Of a stretch of DNA of 64,000 bases, positions 13,482 through 27,822 are shown in pieces (positions within the stretch are counted from its first letter, which is position 1; each line of letters starts with the position of its first letter). The translations under genes and the position numbers were made by a program. The notes below the pieces were generated by a model. The model was not told where the DNA came from. It made no database searches and was given only the letters and a program-made list of their open reading frames with translations. Source of the stretch: Lotus japonicus (Eukaryota > Streptophyta > Magnoliopsida > Fabales > Fabaceae); NCBI RefSeq assembly GCF_012489685.1, contig NC_080041.1:108283760-108347759 (forward strand). Direction: 5' to 3'.

Positions 13482-13685
13482 AAAAGTTTACAGTAGTATT
13501 GTACAGAAGCAGAAGAGATCGATGAGTCCAAACTCACATGCTTAATTTTTCACTTCGCGGCGTGTTTTTGTTTTAGCTTCAGCTTCTTCTTCAACTCACA
13601 GAACTAGTTTCGCAGTTCACTTCTCAATTTCATCTTCACCATCATCACTCACTCACTCACTCACTGCATCGATCATCATCACAAG

Positions 13686-16376
<2,691 letters not shown>

Positions 16377-17375
16377 TTCTTTTGTTTCTTGGAAGAAGCT
16401 CACCAGGCGCGTGTTTGGATCAATGCTTGTGAGAATGAATATTGGATAGAATTGGTTTTGTTATAATTGATTATGATAAAAGTGAGTTAATGTGAATTGA
16501 AAGTGAAGTGATTTATCTTTAGATACTTTATGGGAAAGTGATTTTTGTTGAGTAATTATGTGAAATCTAGTTATGGAATCTCACAATTGATTATTTACTA
16601 CTCAGAAGCTATTCTCTCTATCTTATTCGTAGAATTGATTTTGGAATTGAAATCAAGTCTCTAAGCCGATAATCAAAATCTATATAAGCCCCTAAAAGTG
16701 AGCATAGTCACCGAGAGTTGATTCTTGGACTCCCGAATGTGGAACTAAACACGCACTAAATTGTGGACATATTCCATGGGTTTGGGTCCTCGTTTTTGTC
16801 TAGAAGCGATTCTACTTAAAGGCTCACCTTATAGCGTGTTTGGATTGTTGGTGGCATCTAATATGAAGTTTTGACATAACATGTTTAGGATTGTGTGCAG
16901 ACCATTGTTCTAACTTCTAACTTCTAAACACACACATTCACACAACTCTTCATTGATGTTTTTTTGCTACATGACTTTATTATTTAGATTGAAAAAACAT
17001 TTGGTATTTTCATTTTTATGTTTGGAAATTAGTTTTAAAAACTGAGAAAAAAATACATCGTCACCACTACCATCACCATTGTCAACACAAACCTCCACCA
17101 CCATTGTCGTTGGCGTCGCCACTCGCCACTACCATCACCATATTTATTAATATTTATCAAAATATTCGTAATTATTGGTAAGCCAGTGTTGATTTTGGGG
17201 CTGTGTCGGCTCGAATAAGAGAACCACCCGAATAAACGGTGCTACCCTACCCTGGTCCTTTCTAGCGCCTTCGAATACAAAACTCTTCCTCCTTCTTCTT
17301 CATCTTCGTCACCGTTTTAGCTGATTTAGCGGTTTGTGTTGGCTTTTGGTGTTGAAGAAGTAAACGCAAATTGAA
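16377..17375. other. Intergenic DNA between reductase and ZPR1
   Basis: It contains a MITE-like segment (16405-16760), a second short stretch with TGTTTGGATT ends near 16836-16935, a CACCATCACC-rich tract (17050-17140) and the short ZPR1 leader just before 17376. No coding sequence is seen. Confidence 0.5.
16405..16760. repeat. MITE-like element with GCGTGTTTGGA / CTAAACACGC ends
   Basis: The left end, GCGTGTTTGGATC, is matched at the right by AACTAAACACGC, so the two ends are inverted relative to each other. The interior is AT-rich with many TGATT/AATTGATT motifs and no ORF. A target duplication is not clear, so the superfamily is left open. Confidence 0.4.
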
Positions 17376-20300
17376 ATGGAAGGAAACAAAGAGCAGATTG
17401 TGGATGTTGGATCGGTGGTTGAATCCGTTTCTGCTGAAGATGGTGACGCCCCTCTTTACCAACTCGAAAGCCTCTGCATGCGTTGTCATCAAAATGTAAT
17501 CTCTCATGCGCGCGCATTGTTATTCAACAAACTAACTGTGTTAATTTCTCAATTTTCTCTCTAACATACATGTATGTATCCTTTGTTTATGTTATTATCT
17601 CTCAGGGGACTACAAGACTTCTATTGACTATAATTCCAAATTTCAGAAAGGTATGTACCTACGTGCCTTGTTTATTGCTCCGTTTCAATTCTCATGTTTT
17701 TTCCTTGTGTTGATGTGGGATAGGATAGGATAGGAATGGATATATAAGAGAGAAAGTTGTGGTAACATCTATTGGAAAACTTGGTAGAATCTCTACTTAG
17801 GTGGTTTAGACATGTGTACACAACACTTTTAGCCTTAGTCTCGCAGAAGCTAATTAAAGAGATTGGATCACATGGAAGGTAGTCATACTGTCATAGAGAC
17901 TTGTAGAGACCAAGAAACACTACCAAACACTATGATTTCTCATTTGCCATGATTCACAACAGGATATTATCATGCCCATGTAGCTGATTTCAACTAGTGG
18001 GAAAGGGTTTTGTTGTCGTAAATTATTTTTTGTGTACACTTTATTAAATGAATTAGGATCATCAATTGCAAGGTAGATGATGGATCTCGTAACATATTTT
18101 TATTCTTATTATCGGCTGTTTCTTTTCTTATATCTGTCCATTAGCTTTCATTGGAATGTAATCCATTGCGACATTTTCTTGTTGTGCAGATTTTGTTGTC
18201 GGCTTTCGATTGTCCTCATTGTGGTGAAAGGTAGGCTGCTGTTAGTCTACGCCCTCCTCTTTGCATTGAATGTAATCGCTTTCATTGATCTTCCTTGGAA
18301 GCTAATATTTATATTATATTTTTTGTTGATCCTTTAGGAACAATGAAGTTCAGTTTGCTGGCGAAATTCAACCGCGTGGTTGTTGTTACTCTTTGGAGAT
18401 CCCATCAGGCAAACAGAAGGTTATGTTGATTTGAATTTCACTGCCCTGATTTGTCTGTATTTTAAATTTTATCCATATTTAGCCAGACATCTGTCCCAAA
18501 TGGTCAATGATATAAAAGTGTTTAAAGTAACATGACATACAAGGCTTGGAAAAATATGATTATGGTAGACTTAATCAAAGCAGCAGTGGTAGGGATATTT
18601 GGAAGTTAGTAGGAATTTCAGGAAAGCAAATAATATGTCTATTTGGCATATAAACTAGGGAAATATGGATTTTAATTCTTCTAGTTTGTTGGTAAGAGTA
18701 CCTCCTTGATAAGTTTATTGAATGCAGATGCTCAACCGGCAAGTGGTAAAATCAGAATCTGCGACCATTAAGGTACATGAGCTGGCCCTTTATTTAATCT
18801 CTGTACATATTTTAAACTTACTAGCTTTCACTGTTTTTCCTTTACAGTGTAATGATCATCAGGTGAATGAAAATCCTTTGGTTCATTGACACTGATTTTT
18901 GTCCCTTTTGAGTGTAGTACTATGCTATCTTAGTTGAGTTGGGGCATCTCTCTTTTTGTTTCTTTGCCACACACACACGTCTCCATTAGAGTTTGTTGAG
19001 AAAATGGAAGATAATCTTGTTAAAAGAAGTAGAGGAATCCCTTAAAAAGATGGAAGAAACAATTAAAAAGAATACCTTGCTGTAGATGGCTTTACTGAAA
19101 ATTTGGTTTTTGATAGAGCATGCTTACATCCGTTTATTTGATCCCATATAGTAGGATATGACATGGTTGTTGTTGCTGATGCTACTAAATGCAAGTCTAC
19201 TATTGGTCCTAATACACCTTCGGTTTGGTGTTTAAAGACTGGAGTTAATTGACCCTTAATTACCTGTAACTGTAAGAGAGGAAGAATAGTTGCATTATCG
19301 AAGTATAATAGTCTTGATATTTGTGTGTTAATTTTGCTTTGCTTTAATGTTTTCTTCTTTCCGGTTGCTACTTGCTAGTCTTATGCTGAGTTATTTTCCT
19401 GCTTCTTGTTATTTATTTATTTTCTTTTGGGGTAGAAGAACTTCTACATATCCTCCGGTACTCTATTGTCTTGTGGTTTTTCTTTAATTCTAGTCCTGCT
19501 GTATGCATCTTCTATTGTGATATGTATAAACAAAATCTTGGTGTACTATGTATTGTCAGCCTAACCATACAATACCACCTTAGATTTAGTATTATGCATG
19601 AAGCTAGGTTTAAAATTTATATGTTTAATCGATGTTGATTTAAAGTGATTTTAAATATTTGGCTCTATCATAAGTTTACTTAAAGGCTACCTTGCTTATA
19701 TGTTTGATTGTGCAGATACCTGAATTGGAATTTGAGATACCACCAGAGGCTCAACGTGGTAGTCTGTCAACGGTACTTCTGATACAAATTTTAATTTACT
19801 TGTTCTTTTCCCTCTCTTTTCATTGACGGGGCTTAAAATTTAGCCATGGCTGAGCTAGCTTGTATGGTGAGGATTGCCAAAGCCTTTATAAGGACTATTT
19901 TGGCCATATTTCTAGCTGATGTGAGATCTTAACACACCCCCTCACACCTACAATTGAACATCTGGAGTATGTAGTTTGTAAAAATGATGGATGCAATGAA
20001 GGCAGCTTAAGGTGGCCGCAATGAAGGCGGCTAAGCTTGCAATGAAGGTGGAACTTCAGGGGGTGGTCGCAAATATAAGCGGCTAGGGTCTGCATTTAAG
20101 GCAGAATTTTGGATCTAATATTAGATCTAGGATATGTTGTGATACCATCTTAACATTTGGGTCTGGTCTAGTCTAACTCAACCTTTAAAGCTAGCTTGTA
20201 AGGTGAGGATTTTCGAATCCTTTTTAAGAACCATTTTAGCCACTTCCAACCGATGTGGGATCTTAACACTCAACAGTTTTTGACCAAACAAAAAACACTT

Positions 20301-23300
20301 AACAGTCAGTGGCTCTGCTTGTTCTTTTTGTCAAGCTTGTCCGTCTTTTCATAAGTCAGTGATAATCTCGACATTGGCCTTTTTCTCATGTATATCAGAC
20401 AATTGAATAGTTGATTTTGGTTGAAGTTACTCTATTTATGCTAAATCATCTGATGAATAAACATGTCAACATGACCTTTTTGTTTGATCAAAGCAGTAGT
20501 TCAAGTAAAATGATAATACATTATCCTTCTATTTATTGATTTTTTGTTAGTAAGAATTAGAGCTCTAACCTTGGGTATTTTCTTGTTTAAGATTCTTGTT
20601 AATTCATGATTAGTTGAAGGTTGTGCTCATATGATTTGACAATATTATTTTGTTGTAATTATAGGTGGAGGGGGTACTAACGCGAGCTGCTGATGGACTT
20701 CAGGCCCTTCAAGAAGAACGCAGAGTACGATTTGTTTCTTCCCTTTATTACTGTTTGATTCAAGTTTCTGTTTTTCATGATTTAATGTTATGCTTTCTAC
20801 CCTCTAGAAAGTGGCTCCAGAGACAGCTGAAGCACTCGATCAATTCTTGGCGAAATTGCGAGCTTGTGCAACAGGAGAATCATCCTTCACATTTATTGTT
20901 GATGATCCTGCGGGAAACAGCTTCATTGAAAACCCGTAAGAGATTATTTCATGTTTAACTGTATGGAGAAAAGTAGTTTTGTTAAAGAAGAGAAAGATTT
21001 CAAAGTTAGGCTAAGATATACTTGTACAAAGTACAAACTTTTAAAGAAATTCTTCATCTTAGTAGAGCTCACAGATTTATTTGCATATCCATCAAAGACA
21101 CATGTAGGCACCATTAGCTGACTACTGCAAAGAAGCTAAGAAAGCCACTTCCTTAACTAAAAAAAAGAACACCAATGCAGGAAATTATCCTTGAATGTTC
21201 GAGCATTTCTCTTAAACCATATATACCAATTACCAAATAACTAAATAAAAGGGCCTTGCACTGCCTAGTTCTACCAAAATCTCTAAATTCACATTCGAAA
21301 AATTTATCCTATTGCTGGACAGAGTTCACTGAGCACTAAAGAGTAAAAATAACACCATAACTTTCGAGGAGCTGAGCAGTGCTGAAATAAATGCATGCTA
21401 GTCTAGACTGCGAGGAACACCTTATACGGTCATTAGGGGAAAGAGCATTCAGCTTTGTCAGGCCTGACATCTTGTAAAAGATCATAACTGGAGTACCAAG
21501 GCCCAAAACCTCCCTATCTCTTTAGGTTTGTGAAAAGTCTCCCAATTAACAAGATAGTCCCTATTGGTAACCTTGGTTCACCCCTGAAGAAAGTCTCATA
21601 ATTTTCTCCATTTTGTCCACAATTTGAAAAGAGAGTTATGAGACAACTAATAGAATGAATACAATACAAAGGAGATTTGTATAGGAGTGACATACCCTTC
21701 TAAAGAGAAAAACACCCATAGTCATACCACTTCGTTAGAAAGGAATCTATATTTCTTTTGTGCCCTCCAAATATTTACATACTGCATTTTATAATATTAT
21801 AAGTCAGTTTAGACTGGAATCTGTAATTGTTGGTGCAGCAGTCTTGTACTTATAATTTGTATATAGGTACAAGATTATGTTAAGATATAAGAGAAGGGAA
21901 TCTTAATTTGGGACTGTTAGAGTAGTTAGAGGTTATTAAAGATGGAACCGGTGAGAGAAGCAATTACATACATAGCTTTTGCAAAGAAGGATCCAAAATC
22001 AGAACTGGAACCACTAGATGAAAAAGAGATGAATTTTGTGGAGGTTAGGGAAGTTAATTTTTAGTTTTAACACTGTCAGTTGTAAGTTTGTAACTAACTG
22101 GGTTGTTATCCAGGGGAAGAGGGAAAAGTTAGGAAATTAGTAGTGAGTAGGGAGAGGGCTCAATCTCTCTAAAATCCAGGGGTTCTATCTTCTATGCATT
22201 TCATCCTCTGTTCTTCCTGTTCTGGAAACAGTGAGGGACAGTTCAAAAAAGATTCTTTCATTCAGTTTATCCTTTTCTTGTTCTTGGCCTTATCAGTTGG
22301 GAAGAAGGACAAAGGGGCAGAATTGGTATTATGGGAATTGGGTCTGGTTCCAAGTTCTCATTGTTTAGCCCTTAATTGTATGGGTCGCAAATACAGGGAT
22401 AAGACCTATAATTATTTTCTCAGATTGGGCCAAGCTCAACTTTACAAACAAAAGGGAGGAGGTCAAGGTAACCCCAGTTTCAAGATGAACCATTACAATT
22501 GCGTTTGTAGTCCAACGGTTAGGATAATTGCTTTCCAAGCAATAGATCCGGGTTCGACTCCCGGCAAACACAATCTTGTTATCATTTTTTTTCCAAAAAA
22601 AAGATGCACCATTCAACTGAAAAAAAGGGATGCACTTGTTGGCTTGGTTATTCACCCTTTGTGCTATCCACAGTGGGATCCTCGAGGACAGGAATTTGTT
22701 TACAATCACTGTGAAGAATGTATAGTTTTATCAGGTTGAGTTTGAGGGGGTGATATTATTGGGATATAGGAGAAGGGAAAATTAATTAGGGACTCTTAGA
22801 GTAGAATAGAGGTTGTTAAAGGAGTTTGTTAATACTAGAATGGGTTTAGCTATGAAGAGAGGAAATCTAATTAGAGGGATTCATTCTGTACATTTGATAG
22901 TTGAGAATAAAAGGAGAAATTCTTTGTGAAGGGAAAACCCTTGGGGGGAATTCATTCTCCATTTCTGTATTCCATTTTCGATAATACAATTCCTTTCTTT
23001 TAGTTCTTTCAACCAATATCTGATCCATCTTCATTTTCTTGGTTCCTAACAAAATACTTATATGAATAGGTTTGCACCAGCATCTGATCCATCACTGACT
23101 ACCAAGTTTTATGAGCGAACTCCTGAGCAACAAACATTGTTGGGATATCTTGTTGATTCTACACCGATTGAAGGAACTCGTGGCGAAGCACCAGAAGGAG
23201 TAGAAGCTGTGGCTGGTAATCAAATGATGAGAGAACCACATGGGTCAGTGGGGGCAGCAGCTGGTCATCGAGCCATTGCACAAAGTAATAGTGCAGATAT

Positions 23301-26300
23301 AGCAGAAGCATTATTTAGCTATACTGCACCAGAAGAGGTATGTAATGCTGAACTGTATCGTATTGACTACTGAGTACTGAGGTTAGATCTCTTTTTGTTG
23401 TTTGTCCTCCATTCAGTTTTATATTTCCCCTTATTGTCAGGTGATGACTTTCCCATCTACCTGTGGTACCTGTGCCAGTAGTTGCGAGACTCGAATGTTC
23501 GTCACCAGTATCCTTTTATCATTTCTACATTCTTTGCTGCGGTGGTTTCCCAAACACAAATCATTCTTCCAAAATGCATTTTTTAAAATTAAATCTACCC
23601 TAAGGTATTCTACTCAACTACAAAACAAATAGGCCCCAGCAGTCCTAATATTTTATTATCATATTTATAGGGAGAGCCTGTATGAGCAATGTGTTCTAGT
23701 TCATGTATACACTTTATTGGCCTTAACAATTTACAGATATTCCATACTTCCAAGAAGTAATTGTAATGGCATCCACATGCGATGCTTGTGGTTACCGCAA
23801 CTCTGAGGTATATGCTAATATTTTTAGTGCTGCCGTAGTTTTGTCTTCAAGGGCTGGTATAATTTTTGCTCTCCACTTTGCAGTTGAAACCTGGTGGCCG
23901 AATTCCTGAAAAAGGAAAAAAGATTACTCTCTATGTGAAAAATGTTAATGACCTGAGCCGAGATGTAATAAAGGTTTGTGATCCATACAGTCTGTTTATT
24001 TTGTTTATGTTGAGTGGCTAACTTTTGGATCTTATAGTTAACCTTTGCATTTAATGAACCAATCATTTATCTTATGTCTAATGTGTAATTACAACAAATT
24101 GAGACATGTGTGTAATAAGAGAATGCTTGTTAGAAAAGAAGGTACTTTGGTTATTGATGTTATTGCTTACTATCGTAGGTTAGGTATAAGCATCCTCACT
24201 GATCCTTTGTACTATCTATCACTATTCACATGGATCCCAAAAAAAAAACAATCCTATTCATGTGTACTCATCCAAATTTCCATTTAAAAGTAATTTTGCT
24301 CTATTCTGTAGTTTTACTAGTTGTTACACTTGGATGAAACTATGCCAGCTTTTAACGATCAGTTTCACTTTTGTGGTGATCGGAAGTCTGGAATTGTTGA
24401 TTTCATCAAGAGCTTTGTGCCAAATTATGGCTCTCTTGATATCAATGCATTGTTTTCAATAATATGCTAAAAGTTGTAATGATAGTCGGGGCTTAGATAG
24501 TGAAGATGAAACTTTGGAACATTTAAAATCGTGATGTTATGAATTAATTCTCCCATCATTCCTTTGTTCCCCTGCCCGCTGTTCATTTCCTGTCTCTGAC
24601 CTTTTAATATTGTTTTTCTCTGTTAAGTCTGATACAGCAAGTGTAAAAATTCCTGAACTTGAGTTGGAGCTGGCAAGTGGCACCCTGGGAGGACTTGTCA
24701 CAACTGTTGAAGGTTTAATTTCAAAAATTAGTGAAAGTCAGTATTCTCTCTCTCCCCCCTCTCTCCTTTCTCTTTCTATCCTGTAGGCATACATTATACA
24801 TAAATACATTATACATACATACATTATCATTGAAGTATGAATCCTATGGAGACTGGATAATTAGGAGGAGTAGCCTTTGCGAAATTGAAAAGAAAAGAAA
24901 AAATAGTAGTGTCAAATTATCAATACACACTCCGCTTGAACAAAGTAATGATACACATAGACACAGTCAGGAAAGAAGGAAGAAAGATAGATAGCGAATT
25001 TACGTAGTTAAAATGTATTTGGTAGGTAGAGGAGATAATGTATATATAGAAGAAACAAAGATGGAGGGATCTATTATGTACACTTGCAAGCTGTTTGTGA
25101 AAGAAGCTAACCTTAGAACAGGAGACCCGAAGAACTCTATTTTCCATTTTCTGTTCAAAATTTCAAAAAGAAGTGTTCTTTTCTAGAATTTCTCCATCTT
25201 CTTCCTTCCTATCTCACACACACGCAGGCACACACACATAGATGTCATTCAAATACGTTGAAAATGCTTATCCTTTTAGGAAGTATAGATTTAACTTCTT
25301 CCCCTTTGTTTGTATCCACATGTTTCTCCTGATCCTATTATGTGATTAATTTTATTATAATCCGCGCTCACACATAGATGTCATTCAAATATGTTGAAAA
25401 TGCTTATCCCTTTAGGAGATATAGATTTAACAACCTCCCCTTTACTTGTAATCCACTTGTTTCTCCTGATCCTATTATGTGATTTATTTTATTATAATCC
25501 GCGCGCACACATGCACAGATGTAATTCAAATATGTTGGAAATGCTTATCTCTTTAGGAAATATAGATTTAACTTTTTCCCCTTTGCTTGTAATCCACATT
25601 TTTCTCCTGAACTTGTTATGTGATTTATTTTACTGTAATACGCACGCGCACACATAGATGTCATTCAAATATGTTGAAATTTGAAAATGCTTATCCCTTT
25701 AGGAAATATAGATTTTACTTTTTCCTTGCTTGTAATCCACATGTTTCTACTGATCCTGTTATGTGATTTATTTTATTACAATCTATATGTATTTGGTTGA
25801 ATGTAAAGTATTATTTGATGTGATTTGATCGTACAGGCCTTGAGAGGGTCCATGGGTTTACTTTTGGAGATAGCCTTGATCAAGATAGAAAAAGCAAATG
25901 GATAGACTTCAAAGCAAGGCTAGACAAGGTAGCACATGACTTTGTCATACTTTTAACAATTGCTTCATTTGTTTTTCTCTTTTGGGAATATACTTTATCC
26001 TGTTTGTGTACCTATTTCTCACATCTAATAAATTTCATTTACATACATATACAAAAAAAAATGAAAGAAAGAAATAAAAAAAATAGTCCTACGAATTTTA
26101 ACTAAGTACCTTTCCACAAGTGGCACACAAGTTTTGGCTTCATCAGCCAGTGCTCATATCGGTGCTACTTTTTGGATAAAACTTGACAGATGCTTTCTCT
26201 AATATCAACTGATACTAGATTCTTCCTGTCCTTAGACTTAAATTTGAATTAGCTTATTTAAACCTAAATCTGTAAGGTTATTGACCTCATTTCTTTTATC

Positions 26301-27822
26301 TGTATCTTTTCATTTTGTGCAGCTTCTTAGCTTGGAAGAAGCATGGACTCTAGTTCTTGATGATGCATTAGCCAATTCTTTTATAGCACCTGCAACTGAT
26401 GATCTAAAAGACGACAATCAATTAACATGTAAGTTTTTTCTCCAACAATCTCAAGACTTCAAGTTGTGCATAAATCCAGTTGGAGTTTTCAAGTATGAAA
26501 TTGAAATTGTGAATATTTGTTTTGTTCTTGGGCCTTGGCCCCCTTGTACACAAGGTACACTGGCAGTTGAAGCTTGTTATTGACAAGATAACTTGCTGTA
26601 TCTTCTGAGTAGTGGTATTCAGAAAATTATTTTCATGTTTCAAGCTGTTGGTTTTATCGTTTTATGCAGTTTGTTTGTATAGTGATGTGATTTCAAGTTT
26701 ATTGCTTCAACATATAACTATGGATTATGTCATACCTGGTGTCCTCATTATTGGTTAAATATTTTTCTTCATTGTGGAAAATATTTCGTCATGCTTTGAA
26801 GTAAAGACATCTGATTCAATTTAACCTTGAGTTCCCTGGGAACCCAATTACTACCATGTAAACAAAAGGATTTCTAGAGCATGCTAATAACTATTTTTTG
26901 CATTTGACATTTCCTTTGTTGAGTCTCGGTCACAAAATAAAATAGGACTGCAGATAAATGCATTGGAAAGAAAACACCAATTGTAGAAAAGATGATGAAG
27001 TCTTGCCTTTGGTTGTGTGGACATGTGTGGAGGAAACTTGTAAAAGCACCTGTAAAGTGGATAGATCAGATGGAGGATATTCTAATAGTTAGAGATGGAG
27101 GAAAACAATTAATCTAATCATTTTGAAAAATTTGGTCTGAAATGATTCATGACAGGACATAATGACATTGTTTCATCCATAAAAGAAAACTTGGATTCAA
27201 ATTATTCATGATCATAACTCGTTAGAAAAAGGCTTTAGTTGTTGATGTTGTTATTGATATTTCCCTTGTTAGGGGTATGGGTTTGAACCATTTGCATTAG
27301 TGTGCCCTTATCAACTTTGCATAATTGGAATGATGTGGATTGTGGGTTTAATGAGTTGTGGCTCGCCTCGTCCCTTAACCATGAGGTCCGGTCGGGGTTT
27401 GGTGCTTGCCCATGGGAATGGTGCACATTTTGTGGCCAGTCGCTTACGCAGAGATTAGTCACTGCTGCGGCAGTGGATACCTTAGGCTAAAAAGTATATA
27501 TACCTCGTGCGAGCAGCCACAATGAGGGGATTAGTTACTGTTGTGGCAGTGGATACCCTAGAGTCAAAAAAAATATATATATATATATATATATATATAG
27601 TTGTGATTGTTTAGTATTATTGTTGTGTCATCTAACTTGGCTACATAGTTCTTCAGCCTAATATATTGATGTGTTGGGTTTTTTTGTTTCAACTTTGTTA
27701 TCTCTCTAGTTGAGGAATATGAGAGGTCGTGGGAGCAAAATGAAGAATTGGGTCTGAATGATATTGACACATCCAGTGCTGATGCTGCTTATGAATCAAC
27801 AAATACTACTAAAAGTGAGTGA
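17376..27822 (+). CDS. ZPR1: Zinc-finger protein ZPR1 homologue
   Basis: ZPR1 binds translation elongation factor 1A, acts as its folding chaperone, and links growth signalling with nuclear events. Sixteen exons give 497 residues: 17376-17495, 17606-17650, 18190-18230, 18338-18419, 18728-18772, 19716-19772, 20665-20724, 20808-20935, 23070-23337, 23441-23507, 23737-23807, 23884-23973, 24628-24736, 25837-25928, 26323-26428 and 27710-27822. The family's two zinc-finger plus alpha/beta modules are present. Finger 1 uses C34/C37 and C63/C66 (CMRC, CPHC). Finger 2 uses C290/C293 and C319/C322 (CGTC, CDAC). The second module carries [16 protein letters not shown] after its first CxxC. The stop is TGA at 27820. 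Introns total about 9 kb and hold LINE tails, an LTR-like element with a tRNA-like gene, and tandem repeats. The exons are undamaged. Confidence 0.95.
17770..18025 (+). mobile_element. RTE-type LINE 3' tail relic in ZPR1 intron 2
   Basis: Degraded coding remnants resemble the C-terminal end of plant RTE elements (a WFRHV-like segment near 17800, then ATTCACAACAGGA near 17951). They are followed by the characteristic CTAGTGGGAAAGGGTTTTG and a TTG-type end near 17992-18018. Many stops and frameshifts are present. It is in the same orientation as the host gene. Confidence 0.5.
18990..19190 (+). mobile_element. RTE-type LINE 3' tail relic in ZPR1 intron 5
   Basis: Read on the + strand, the segment gives pieces like RGIPKKTWKKQ and [12 protein letters not shown], which resemble the RGRPKKTW...DRAxWR region at the end of plant RTE reverse transcriptases. 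It finishes with TAGGATATGACATGGTTG and TTG repeats near 19150-19175. It is broken and 5'-truncated, in the same orientation as ZPR1. Confidence 0.5.
19850..20270. repeat. Repeat element with about 80-bp direct terminal repeats in ZPR1 intron 6
   Basis: About 80 bp starting GCTAGCTTGTA (19856 onward) recurs at 20189-20268. Both copies share GTGAGGATT, TTAAGAACC/ATAAGGACT and GATGTGRGATCTTAACAC. Between them is a GCAATGAAGG-type minisatellite (about 19990-20050). The layout resembles a small terminal-repeat element such as a TRIM, but it lacks recognisable primer and polypurine sites. Confidence 0.5.
21878..23051 (+). mobile_element. Divergent, non-coding LTR retroelement in ZPR1 intron 8
   Basis: A 301-bp LTR-like block at 22751-23051 begins TGATATTATTGGG, ends GGTTCCTAACA, and is preceded by the polypurine tract GAGTTTGAGGGGG (22738-22750), as expected of a Copia-type 3' LTR. 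A related start (TGTTAAGATATAAGAGAAGG) lies at 21878, but similarity fades after about 65 bp, so the 5' LTR is degenerate or partial. No gag or pol is present between them. The 3' border abuts ZPR1 exon 9 (23070) by only 18 bp, so the element brings the intron's branch/acceptor region close to its own end. The left border is uncertain. Confidence 0.5.
22501..22572 (+). tRNA. tRNA-Gly (anticodon UCC), possibly a pseudogene
   Basis: The 72-nt sequence folds as a cloverleaf. The acceptor is GCGTTTG/CAAACAC, the anticodon stem ATTGC/GCAAT surrounds the loop TTTCCAA (anticodon TCC), and the T arm is CCGGG-TTCGACT-CCCGG. The A-box-like TAGTCCAACGG and B-box GGTTCGACTCC are present. A T-run near 22584-22591 could stop RNA polymerase III. 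One acceptor pair, position 2:71, is C.A instead of C-G, so charging or stability may be impaired. It lies within ZPR1 intron 8, in the same orientation, inside the degenerate LTR-like element. Confidence 0.85.
25241..25786 (+). repeat. Four tandem copies of a 136-141 bp unit in ZPR1 intron 13
   Basis: Copies begin with GATGTCATTCAAATAYGTTG at about 25241, 25377, 25518 and 25657. Each runs through TGCTTATC..TTTAGGAA.TATAGATTTAAC, CTTGTAATCCACATGTTTCTC and TTATTATAATCC, joined by CA-rich spacers. The copies differ by scattered substitutions, so the array is not very recent. Confidence 0.88.
26955..27260 (+). mobile_element. RTE-type LINE 3' tail relic in ZPR1 intron 15
   Basis: The + strand decodes in pieces to [18 protein letters not shown] and [15 protein letters not shown], then MIHDRT, matching the order of the reverse transcriptase C-terminus of plant RTE-like LINEs (WxGHVxR...APVRR.D.ME..R.RGRPK...DR..W). 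It ends AGAAAAAGGCTTTAGTTG plus TTG-type repeats at 27220-27255. Several stops are present. Confidence 0.6.
27262..27600. repeat. Unclassified repeat with internal direct repeat and (AT)n tail
   Basis: This is a GC-richer block containing two related 50-bp units. GATTAGTCACTGCTGCGGCA followed by GTGGATACC starts at about 27455. GATTAGTTACTGTTGTGGCA followed by GTGGATACC starts at about 27530. It finishes in an (AT)n run at 27571-27598. It could be the tail of another retroelement; I could not assign a family. Confidence 0.4.

Noticed and set aside
22194..22739. A 181-codon ORF on the + strand
   Set aside because: It lies within ZPR1 intron 8, overlaps the tRNA-Gly sequence and the degenerate retroelement, and resembles no protein family.
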